A DNA stretch of 64,000 nt from Siphonodentalium dalli. Lineage: Eukaryota; Mollusca; Scaphopoda; Gadilida; Siphonodentaliidae. Where the stretch lies: positions 59,606,025 to 59,670,024 of the forward strand of contig CP136068.1 of assembly GCA_032622095.1 (NCBI GenBank). The letters are read 5' to 3'. The notes under the pieces were generated by a model, which was not told the origin of the DNA, ran no database searches, and saw only the letters and a program-made list of their open reading frames with translations. Below, piece by piece: positions 30,601 to 38,632 of the stretch. A program made the translations under genes and the position numbers. Numbering within the stretch: the first letter of the stretch is position 1; the number at the start of each line of letters is the position of its first letter.

Positions 30601-31530
30601 AGGAAACCGATATTGTCACTACAGATTGATGGCTGTCGTAGCTTTTGGAATACATAATTGGATACTATACTATGACCTGCCATCAGTTATGGGTAGGATC
30701 TGCACAGATTACCATAATTTATGTTAAATTCTCTAATTTGAACCAATTTCGCATACAATTTACATCACCCGCCAAGGGTTAACTGATAGGAAACCGATAT
30801 TGTCCATACCTATGGATGGCTGTCGTAGCTTTTTGAGTACATAATTGGATACTCTACTATAACCTGCCATCATTTATGGGTAGGATCTGCACAGATTACC
30901 ATAATTTATGTTAAATTCTCTAATTTGAACCAATTTCGCATAAAATCGGCATCACCCGTCAAGGGTTAACTGATAGGAAACCTATATTGTCTATACCTAT
31001 GGATGGCTGTCATAGCTTTTTGAATACATAATCGGATAATGTACTATGACCTGCCATCAGTTATGGGTAGGATCTGCACAGATTACCAAAATTTATGTAT
31101 AAATTCTCTAATTTGAAGCAATTTCGCATAAAATTGGCATCACCCGTCAAGGGTTAACTGATAGGAAACCGATATTGTCATTACAGATTGATGGCTGTCG
31201 TAGCTTTTTGTATACATAATTGGATCCTATATTATAACTTGTCATCAGTTATGGGTTAAATCTGTCCAATTGGACATAATCCATGTCAACTTCTCTAATT
31301 TGAAAAAAATTCGGATAAAATCGACATCATCAGCCAAGGGTTAACTGCTAGGAAACCGATATGGCTGTCGTACCTTTTTGAATACATAATTGGATCCTAT
31401 ACTATGACTAACCATTAGTTGTGTGTTAAATATATCCAATTGGCCATAATTTTTGTCAACTGCTCTAATTTGAACCAATTTTGCATAAAATCGACATCAC
31501 CCGCCAAGGGTTAACTGATAGGAAACCGAT
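27685..31530 (-). repeat. Higher-order repeat, 1,294 bp x 3
   Basis: The variant AGATGTGTCCAATTAACC recurs at 27,921, 29,215 and 30,509, exactly 1,294 bp apart (about 7 monomers). Each copy contains a shortened monomer, AACCGATATGGCTGTCG (around 28,770, 30,064 and 31,350). The third copy has more differences than the first two. It runs almost up to the array edge. Confidence 0.85.
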
Positions 31531-31647
31531 ATTGTCTTTATCCATTGGCGGCTGTCGTAGCTTTTTGAATACAAAATTGGATACCATACTATAACTTGTC
31601 TTCAGTTATGGGTTAGATCTGTCCATTTGGCCATAATCCATGTCAAC

Positions 31648-31956
31648 TGCTAACAAATTTCGGACATTTCTCGTCGAAATATAGATAAGATACCAATAAT
31701 GGGCTATGCGTATGACCAACTGATTCACCAATTGGGACTTATACGTGTACGCATAATTGTAGACACGGCATTACCAACTCCGTGTTTTTCGTTCTCCCCA
31801 GACCCAGGTACAGCTATATATCTGGTCGAAACATAATTGAGATATAAATAATGCGCTATGAACATGACCGACTGATTCACAGGCCGGAACTCATATGCAG
31901 CATGCAGACACGCCATTACAATCCCCATGTTTCGCCCAGACTAAGTATATAATTAT
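31648..31956 (+). repeat. Satellite boundary module, right copy A
   Basis: Non-satellite sequence that closes the minus arm. It starts at TAACAAATTTCGGACATTTC and is repeated at 44,964-45,270 and, inverted and partial, at 1-129. It is a diverged two-unit tandem repeat of about 165 bp: GCTATGCGTATGACCAACTG near 31,703 against GCTATGAACATGACCGACTG near 31,854. Each unit ends near CGTTCTCCCCAGAC or TTCGCCCAGAC. A 67-codon minus-strand frame (31,725-31,928) is kept with one visible residue change in the 45-kb copy. I see no domain in it and treat it as probably non-coding. Confidence 0.85.
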
Positions 31957-32574
31957 CTATTATATATTTTGAAAGATCTGTGTGTGTGTGTGTGTATCTG
32001 TCTGGGTGTGTGTGTGTGTAATCGATGGACTCGAAAATGGCCCAGCCGATTTCGATGAAACTTGGTATGTGGGGGTATTTTCGGCCGGGGACGAACCTAG
32101 GCATATTAATTTGTCTGTGCGACGTGACCTTGAAATCGGGTCATTTCAAGGTCAAACGCCCAAATATCACGGGATTTCGACAAAACTTGGTATGTGGGGG
32201 TACTTTCTTATTGCGAGTCTCATAAGCATATTCATTTGCCCGTGCGACGTGACCTTGACCTTGAAATCGGGTAACTTCAATGTCAAATCGCCAATTTTGA
32301 TGGGATTTCGACAAAATTTGATACGTGGGGTTACTTTTGTCCACTGATTGTTTTGGACGGGTACAATCGTTACCCCCGACCAGACCTTGACCTTCAAAAT
32401 TATCAATTCAAGGTCAAATCGGGTAAAACCGGATGGTTTTCGACGGGCACGTTTGTCGGGTACTTTTGTCCGGGCAGTGTTTTTGGACTGGTCAAATCGT
32501 GACCCCACTTGACCTTGACCTTCAAAATGGCCAATTCAAGGTCAAAGCCCGGACGAAGTCGGGTCACCTTCTAG
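31957..32574 (+). mobile_element. Insertion with GT-microsatellite and 'gaccttgacc' repeats
   Basis: This segment is absent from the second copy, where 45,270 joins directly to the sequence that here resumes at 32,575 (TACTATATATACCG). It opens with (TG)n tracts, then has three to four diverged repeats built from CGATGAAACTTGGTATGTGG and GACCTTGACCTTGAAATCGG. Related sequence, ending in ACACACACAGACAGACAGAC, occurs in the opposite sense at 43,650-43,945. It looks like a non-autonomous dispersed repeat. No terminal repeats or clear target duplication were seen, so its class is unassigned. Confidence 0.6.
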
Positions 32575-32636
32575 TACTATATATACCGTTCGCGATTCGC
32601 GGTTCGCGTTCGATTTTGGCTGACACAATACACATA

Positions 32637-32639
<3 letters not shown>

Positions 32640-32680
<41 letters not shown>
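32640..32680. repeat. (TA)n microsatellite
   Basis: About 41 bp of pure TA. A shorter TA tract occupies the same position in the second copy (45,338-45,357), and another follows at 36,735-36,770. It is the most likely breakpoint for the extra 4.2 kb in this copy. A CT/TGTC tract lies further on at 32,802-32,846. Confidence 0.95.
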
Positions 32681-32683
<3 letters not shown>

Positions 32684-32883
32684 CCGTTCGTTCGTTAGCC
32701 GCTGATCATTCGAACGGCGGCGCGTGTGCATATATAGTATTGACTCAGTTCCGGAACGCATATCCGGGTTATTCTCGATCGATAATTTGGTACTCGGGAC
32801 TATCTCTCTCTCTCTCTCTCTCCCTCTGTCTGTCTGTCTCTCTCTCATTCGCTCATTAACTCCTGATCATATATATATATAAA

Positions 32884-33295
32884 CTTAGGCGCACAAACTA
32901 CATGATAAATTAATGGGAATATTGCAGATTTGAATTCACATAGTACCCGTCTATCAGAATCGGTGCGACTAATTTTTATATTTTAGTCATTTAAGGTCGT
33001 ATTGACCCTTTCCGCCGGACCCATATACTCCAATATTATAGCGATGTATAGGGTATTCTGTCTGCTTAGGCGCACAAACTACTGGATAAATTATCCAGTA
33101 ATTTGTGCGTCTAAGCCGACAGAATACCATATACATCGCTATAATATGGGAGTATATGGGTCCGGCGGAAAGGGTCAATACGACCTTAAATGACTAAAGT
33201 ATAAAAATTAGTCACACCGATTCTGATAGACGGTATTATATGAATTCAAATCTGCAATATTCCCATCAATTTATCAAGTGGTTTGTGCGCCTAAG
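32884..33295. repeat. 412-bp near-perfect palindrome
   Basis: The two arms are reverse complements around a centre at about 33,090 (GGATAAATTATCC). The motif CTTAGGCGCACAAAC stands at the outer left end, is repeated beside the centre, and appears inverted beside the centre and at the outer right end. This suggests two copies of one roughly 200-bp element joined head-to-head. Near-identical 63-codon frames on both strands are only a result of the symmetry. Confidence 0.9.
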
Positions 33296-33341
33296 CTGAC
33301 AGAACATACCATGTACGTGACTATGGGCGCACTTGGGGCAC

Positions 33342-33490
33342 TTATCAATATGATAACACCAATTAAAGGCCCATCAAATCTTTAATGTCGTACTAGCTTA
33401 TGGCTATACAGCCTTCGTCGGGTACATGTATCTGTATCTGTATGTGTTTCAGCGCTGGAGCCTCGCGACTGTATTTGCGCTGTGGGAGGA
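33342..33490 (-). repeat. Non-LTR retrotransposon 3' UTR and inverted terminal module
   Basis: Read on the minus strand, this follows the retrotransposon stop codon with an (ACAGAT)n tract. It then contains GACGAAGGCTGTATAGCC and ends near GTTATCATATTGATAA. About 85 bp of it (33,342-33,427) recurs inverted at 36,604-36,690, so the retrotransposon fragment is framed by inverted copies of its own 3' end. This copy reads CCATAAGC where the other reads CCGAAAGC. Confidence 0.7.
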
Positions 33491-33645
33491 CTATGCTGTT
33501 TTATCCGTTGTTTCCTCGCATGTGCTATCCTCCAGGCTGTTCCACTCCTCGATAGCTCGAACAAAGAACGAGTGTCTAAATTGTGCCGTGTTGGCTCGTA
33601 TCCTTTCGATGGAGTTAGAGTTAATACACTCCTCCTTTTCGACAG
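33491..33645 (-). pseudogene. Non-LTR retrotransposon ORF2, C-terminal end
   Basis: The minus-strand translation ends ...RHSFFVRAIEEWNSLED..., followed about 13 residues later by a TAG at 33,491-33,493. A phenylalanine-rich stretch followed by WNSL is typical of the extreme C-terminus of CR1/Jockey-group ORF2 proteins. It is the continuation of the reverse transcriptase fragment at 36,133-36,604; the two were separated by the element at 33,654-36,124. Upstream parts of ORF2 (endonuclease and catalytic RT motifs) are missing, so it cannot be active. Confidence 0.7.
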
Positions 33646-33653
33646 GGTTTGAT
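33646..33653. repeat. 8-bp target-site duplication, left
   Basis: GGTTTGAT directly abuts the inverted-repeat element starting CACAGGGACTTTGTAG. The identical 8 bp stand at 36,125-36,132 on the other side. An 8-bp duplication is characteristic of hAT-like and some other DNA transposons. Confidence 0.85.
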
Positions 33654-34730
33654 CACAGGGACTTTGTAGAAAATATATTTATAAAATATACATAAACAAT
33701 ACGACAAGGGGAGACACCTGTCGGCACCCAAAAACCACCGTAGCATTGAATTCGGACTCACAACACCGATTTTGGTCGTGTAAACGGCAATTTCGCGTAT
33801 AATTCGACTAACAAATGTGATAGAAGCTCTCCTCACCTTGTTAGATCATCAGAATATCCGTTTAGACGTGTTTTACAACTTTGAGGTGGGATAAAATCAC
33901 CTTGCTTGACCATCAACATGCAGGGGAAATAACTCTATCTATCATACCACAATTGGTCTCTCAGAACAGGTCCCTCTATAAGGCGGTGTATAAAAGAAAG
34001 GGTAACATTTCAACCTCGCAGATCAAGACTATCTTATATCATGTTCAACAACAATTTTAACATTTACAAGTATGCAATAATATATAATATAATAATAGAT
34101 AATAAAATATGTAATTTAATGAGACCAATAATTTAGTAGTTTACATATTATGAATGGAGTGCTCCTAACACAAATGAAGGACCTCAGAACAGAAATGTGT
34201 AGTTTACTGTGTCACGTTGCATTACTAAAATATTACATATGTACTTGTTCGGGTATGTGAAACTGAACAGATAGTATCCACAACGCGGCGATAAACTGAC
34301 GAAAGTGATTTCGCCATCGAGAGTCACTGCATTCAATTAATATATAAGAATGATGGTGTTTATTGTCAATTTGGATATAATATTTGTAAAAAATACCTAC
34401 TTTGAACAAGATTAAACTACATTTTTAATTGATCACCCTACTGGAGTGTTCACATCACTTTAAAAACATGGCGCAGAGCCTGGCAGAGGCGACTAAAACG
34501 ACATGCAGTTACATTCTTGGTGCTGCACTCTGGTGGGATACCAGCAGGCAATAACTTATATGACCGAATACTGTATATTAGTCTCCAATATTGTCATTGA
34601 TGATGTCGCTTACTGATTTAGACTGAGGTTTCGATTGTTTATCTTTCTCCACATCTGGACTTTCATTCATTAATTGTGCGAGTTTTAATAATATTTGGTG
34701 AACCAAATTGACGTAGAAGTGTAATAAATA

Positions 34731-34888
34731 GAGTAATCAATTAGTTCCGAGAATTACGTTAAATAATTCGCTCGAGGCATGAGACGTTTGGGTAAGAAAC
34801 TCGTGCGCTAACGCGCACTCGTTTCTTGCCAACGTCTCTCGCCTCTCGTGAATTATTTAAAGTAATTCTCGGAACCAATTGATTACTC
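34731..34888. mobile_element. 158-bp hairpin MITE inside the loop
   Basis: A self-complementary element begins GAGTAATCAATTAGTTCCGA and ends with the inverted form. The two halves meet at about 34,811 (CTCGTGCGCTAACGCGCACTCG). It is nested in the loop of the 33,654-36,124 element and codes for nothing. Confidence 0.85.
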
Positions 34889-35151
34889 TCTATATGTTTG
34901 ATGCAACTCAAGCATTTATACTAACTAGCAATCGATTTCGTTGTTTGCCAATTGTATTTCTGACTCATAAGTACCTGCTTGAATTTGATCATCTTCAGAG
35001 ACACAAATCGAAAATGATATACATGTACTAGTAGCTAACAATGTGGTAACAATTTCAGTAACTTTTTTTGCACAAAAAGCCATACAAAGTTATTGTCATT
35101 GTGGTAAATCCACTCTACACATAGTTTTAATTTTTCATATATAACACCATA

Positions 35152-35418
35152 TCATGCATAAGATAATTGATCATTGCAAATATATGTGCTGATTGTTTTT
35201 CTCTCTTCTACCCAACTGTAATCCATCAGTTCATTAATCTTCTCATCATGCTCTTTATCCCCTTTACTTAATCTACTCTTCCACTTCTCACTGACCACTA
35301 TATGTAATCTGTTCTTTTCTGAGGAGATGGCTCTATATAAGCATCTGATGCTTGTTGTCAAATAATCTTCCTCCCTTCTAGTCTCATGTGGGCCTATGCA
35401 TAGGCCTACATGTGTCAT
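35152..35418 (-). CDS. Unrecognised 88-codon frame in transposon loop
   Basis: A minus-strand frame starting MTHVGLC and containing a basic, charged stretch (SEKWKSRLSKGDKEHDEKIN). It is the longest frame in the loop of the inverted-repeat element. I recognise no domain, and there is no paralogue in this window. It may be a relic of a cargo or transposase exon, or a chance frame in AT-rich DNA. Confidence 0.2.
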   Translation of the reverse strand: MTHVGLCIGPHETRREEDYLTTSIRCLYRAISSEKNRLHIVVSEKWKSRLSKGDKEHDEKINELMDYSWVEERKTISTYICNDQLSYA

Positions 35419-36124
35419 GTTTTATAATTATATGTTTTTGGGAAGAAAATCACAGGTAAGAATATTTTATAGTATAACAAAACGTTCAAATCAAAATATA
35501 ATATAAACTAGTATACACTTTAATTACAACTTAAAATGTTGTATTATGATAATAAAATAACATACAACAGAAAAATATATATAAACATCCAAACGTTACA
35601 CAGTTATATTCTGTTCTTTTGTGAGGTCCTTCCTTTGTGTGAGGAACACTCCATTCACAATGTGCAATCTACTGAAATATTGGTCTCGGTAAATTACGTA
35701 CGATACTTGTAAATGTTAAAATTGTTATGTTGAACATGATATAAGATAGTCTTGATCTGCGAGGTTGAAATGTTACCCTTTCTTTTATACACCGCCTTAT
35801 AGAGACACCTATTCTGAGAGACCAATTGTGGTATGATAGATAGAGTTATTTCCCCTGCATGTTGATGGTCAAGCAAGGTGATTTTATCCCACCTCAAAGT
35901 TGTAAAACACGTTTAAACGGATATTCTGATGATCTAACAAGGTAAGGAGAGCTTCTATCACATTTGTTATTCGAAATATACGCGAAATTGCCGTTTACAC
36001 GACCAAAATCGGTGTTGTGAGTCCGAATTCAACGCTACGGTGGTTTTTGGTTGCCGACAGGTGTCTCCCCTTGTCGTATTGTTTATGTATATTTTATAAA
36101 TATATTTTCTACAAAGTCCCTGTG

Positions 36125-36132
36125 GGTTTGAT
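36125..36132. repeat. 8-bp target-site duplication, right
   Basis: GGTTTGAT directly after the inverted-repeat end CCCTGTG. It matches 33,646-33,653 exactly. Confidence 0.85.
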
Positions 36133-36604
36133 GTTATATAGCCTGGGTACTTTTTCGCCTTTATTTTCCTTTCTTTTTTGGTATTAGTATGTCTTTTGAT
36201 CGAATAGCCGGCACCAGCCCATCCACTACTCTGCCGAACAGCTTCATTCTCATCGTGTTTCTTCTTTGGTGTAGTGGCTCCATAAGTTGTTCTATTAGCA
36301 TTTAAGTTACGGCCCCTTTTGTTCTTGCGTGGTAGTTGTTTTCGATGAATCGCACCCCTCTTTTGTTGATTCTTTCTATGGCGTTGATGTCTTTTTGTTG
36401 GTATGGATCCCAAACTTCTGCTGCATATTCAAGGGTGGATCTTACTGTGGATTCATAGGCCATTTTTGTGTGTTTTTTGTCCGCTCTCCTAAGGTTTCGA
36501 CGGAGGAATCCAAGGGTACTGCCAGCTTTTCTTACTATCTTTGATATGTGGGATGACCAAGTGAGGGTGTTGGTGATGGTTAGCCCTAGATACTGTGTTT
36601 CCAC
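36133..36604 (-). pseudogene. Non-LTR retrotransposon reverse transcriptase, C-terminal part
   Basis: From 36,604 down to 36,302 the minus strand encodes METQYLGLTI...WSSHI..., then ...STLGFLRRNL..., ...STLEYAAEVWDPYQ... and ...INAIERINKRGVRFI. This is the recognisable region just after the RT palm of CR1/Jockey/L2-type ORF2. The reading then shifts frame: QLMEPLHQRRNTMRMKLFGR followed by VVDGLVPAI, at about 36,160-36,290, is the expected downstream region. The fragment is truncated at the 5' side, where it runs straight into an inverted copy of the element's own 3' UTR. It is frameshifted and split by a DNA transposon, so it is dead. RT catalytic motifs are absent. Confidence 0.85.
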
Positions 36605-36690
36605 ATGTACCCGACGAAGGCTGTATAGCCGAAAGCTAGTACGACATTAAAGATTTGATGGGTCTTTAATTGGTGTTATCATATTGATAA
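36604..36690 (+). repeat. Inverted copy of the retrotransposon 3' end
   Basis: Reverse complement of 33,342-33,427. It contains GTACCCGACGAAGGCTGTAT then AGCCGAAAGCTAGTAC, and ends TTATCATATTGATAA. The arrangement CCGACGA-AGGC-loop-GCC-GAAA between two GTAC tetramers resembles a hammerhead ribozyme core. The invariant U is C here, and only 2 nt separate GAAA from the putative cleavage dinucleotide, so stem III is missing. It is recorded as a motif, not as a functional ribozyme. Confidence 0.55.
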
Positions 36691-36732
36691 GAACTTCCTA
36701 TTAGACCAGACCCATACGGCTAAAGATATCAA

Positions 36733-36734
<2 letters not shown>

Positions 36735-36822
<88 letters not shown>

Positions 36823-37145
36823 TAGAGGGAGATAGAGTGGGAAAGAGACAGACACCAGTCCCAGATTATCAATCGAGAATAAGCCGGATTCGATCCCCGG
36901 ATTTGAACCAAGTCGATTGGAGCGAGGGAGACAGGCAGACAGAGTGAGAGAGAGAGAGAGTGAGAGAGAATGGGAGAGAAGGCCGGAGGGACAGTGACCC
37001 GAGTCACAGATTATCAATCGAGATTCTTGGATTTGAACCAAGTCGATTTGTATGTACCGGGACTCACGAAAGAACGAGAGAGAGAGAGAGGGAGAGCGCG
37101 AGAGAGAGGGAGAGCGCGAGAGTGAGAGAGAGATGGGAGACAGAC
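36735..37145. repeat. (TA)n / (GA)n / (GACA)n microsatellite module
   Basis: TA tract 36,735-36,770, GA tract 36,771-36,798, GACA tract about 36,796-36,822, and further GA-rich tracts at 36,944-36,966 and 37,074-37,134. Between them lies a repeated module with CAGATTATCAATCGAGA, at 36,863 and 37,008. The same module occurs at 45,471, and in inverted form around 32,770-32,805. Open frames through these tracts (SLSLSL, YIYIYI) are artefacts. Confidence 0.9.
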
Positions 37146-37225
37146 AGACAGTTTGAGTGAGAGACAGAGAGCGACTTGCTCGCGTTCCATCTTGGTTGTT
37201 GTCACACTGCCACTACATCAGATGT

Positions 37226-37706
37226 TTAAAGGTACTCAATCCGAACAGAGGGTCCCCATCTCAACAGATTCCAACAACAACAATCCGATCAGAGGGTCCT
37301 ATATTACTATTTCTTTGGGGGTAAAAAATATTTGATTCGAGTCGAGGAACCCATCAAACAAAGCTCAGAGTTATTAGATATTGACTTTTGAAATTTGTTA
37401 TGTTCTCGAGATGAGTACTAATAATTGCCGTCAATTTCGTATCCTGCTCGAGATTTGTACACCAAAACTCTATTCAAACAGACAAGGATGGATAACTCTA
37501 AAATCAAGTGGTAATAATAACGCAATTTTGACTGAGATCTGGGCCAGAAAGTATTCGCGATAATGAAAAATAATAGATTTCTAAAATCGATATCTAACAA
37601 ATCTGAGTTTTGATGGGTGACTTCCTCGACTCGAATCAAATATTTTTGACCCCGAAGCCATTGAAATAGTAATTGAGAGGAGTTTTATCGGATTGAGTAC
37701 CTTTTA
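37226..37706. mobile_element. TTAA-type MITE (473-bp body)
   Basis: The body (37,230-37,702) begins AGGTACTCAATCCGA and ends TCGGATTGAGTACCT. Similarity between the arms extends inward to GATTCGAGTCGAGGAA, so the inverted repeats total roughly 130 bp. The left flank is TTAA and the right flank TTTA, one base off. The second copy of the surrounding module (around 45,676) lacks the element at exactly this point, which gives an empty site. TTAA duplication is the hallmark of piggyBac-type transposition. It has no coding capacity. Confidence 0.75.
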
Positions 37707-37716
37707 TGCATGTTAT

Positions 37717-37950
37717 GTCGAGATCTCGAGATAATTAAGTCGAGATCTCGAGATAATATGTCGAGATCTCGAGATAATTAAGTCGAGATCTCGAGATAAT
37801 ATGTCGAGATCTCGAGATAATATGTCGAGATCTCGAGATAATTAAGTCGAGATCTCGAGATATTATCTCGAGATCTCGAGATAATTAAGTCGAGATCTCG
37901 AGATAATATCTCGAGATCTCGAGATAATTATGTCGAGATTCTCGAGATAA
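37717..37950. repeat. Tandem array of CTCGAGATCTCGAG palindromes, copy A
   Basis: About eleven 21-22-bp units of the form GTCGAGATCTCGAGATAAT followed by TAA or AT. Every unit contains the 14-bp perfect palindrome CTCGAGATCTCGAG or a one-base variant. The whole tract can fold as many small hairpins or as one large one. The homologous array at 45,698-45,925 has fewer, partly deleted units. Both arrays end with the same tail, GTTGTGTGCATGTCGCAAAT then CAGC-ACCGTAG. Confidence 0.95.
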
Positions 37951-37997
37951 TATATGTTGTGTGCATGTCGCAAATCAGCTACCGTAGTTATAATTAT

Positions 37998-38632
37998 TAG
38001 CTCAACTTACTTTGTAAGTTTGAGCTATTGCCATGGGTTGGCGTCCGTCGTCTGTGTGTGCGTGTGTCCGTCAACAATTTCATTTGGCGCGGGCTACAGG
38101 GCGTACCTTTGGTCTGATCTTTAAGAAATTTGTCATGAATGTTGACATTGACATGTAGATGGGAACGAGTCCTTTTGGGGTCATTCGACCAAAAAACATG
38201 GCCGCCAGCAGCCATCTTGGATTTTACTCTTTGCATGACTAAATGGCACGGGCTACAAGTCGTATCTTTGGTCTGATCATAATGAGATTCATCACGGATG
38301 TTAACAATGACATGTAGATGGGAAACGGGTCATTTTGAGGTCATTCGCCCAAAAAACATGGCCGGCAGCAGTATTTTACTCTTTACATGACTAAATCCTT
38401 TCACATAGGGTACAGGTCGTATCTTTTGTCGGATCATCATGAAATTTGTCATGGATGTTAACAATGACATGTAGATGGGAACGAGTCCTTTTGGGGTCAT
38501 TCGGCCAAAAAACATGGCCGCCAGCAGCCATCTTGGATTTTACTCTGCATAACTAGGACTTTCAACTTTCCACATTCCTAATCACTCCATTGACTGTAAC
38601 ACATGAATTTATTCCCTTTCGAAGTTGAGCTA
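37998..38632. mobile_element. Inverted-end element with three ~157-bp tandem units
   Basis: The ends are inverted: TAGCTCAACTT at 37,998 and AAGTTGAGCTA at 38,622-38,632. Between them are three tandem units of about 155-160 bp (roughly 38,085-38,244, 38,245-38,398 and 38,399-38,555). Each contains ACATGTAGATGGGAA and CCAAAAAACATGGCCG. The second unit lacks the CCATCTTGG part. It starts 10 bp after the end of the palindrome tail. It has no real coding frame and looks like a MITE with an internal minisatellite. Confidence 0.7.

Larger units (their letters stand above)
10232..31648 (-). repeat. 187-bp satellite array, minus-oriented arm
   Basis: About 114 monomers of the same family, all in the opposite orientation, so each reads CAAGGGTTAACTGATAGGAAACC on the plus strand. 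Both monomer classes occur. Three families of higher-order repeat are nested here (listed separately). The last monomer before the edge carries the variant GCCGCCAATGGAT on the minus strand. This is the same terminal variant as at the left end (around 230) and close to the one at 44,865, so end monomers are conserved independently of the interior. No intact gene was found. Confidence 0.95.
33654..36124. mobile_element. 2.47-kb DNA transposon with ~530-bp inverted repeats
   Basis: It begins CACAGGGACTTTGTAG and ends with the reverse complement. The arms stay highly similar from 33,654 to about 34,190 and from about 35,610 to 36,124. Both arms contain GACAAGGGGAGACACCTGTC and CTTGACCATCAACATGCAGG. 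It is flanked by the perfect 8-bp duplication GGTTTGAT and interrupts a retrotransposon reading frame, so both ends are defined. The duplication length suggests a hAT-like superfamily. The arms are far longer than usual hAT ends, so the class is open. The loop holds no recognisable transposase, which makes it non-autonomous. Confidence 0.85.

Noticed and set aside
130-31648. CRISPR array
   Set aside because: Units are 187 bp, contiguous and without unique spacers, and the genome is clearly eukaryotic.
32639-32848. RERERE/IYIYI frame near the TA tract
   Set aside because: Microsatellite read-through, no domain.
33002-33193. 63-codon frames on both strands around 33.0-33.2 kb
   Set aside because: They mirror each other because the DNA is a palindrome, and neither shows a domain.
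36679-37205. Serine/leucine-rich and YIYI-rich 'proteins'
   Set aside because: Direct translations of GA/CT and TA microsatellites.
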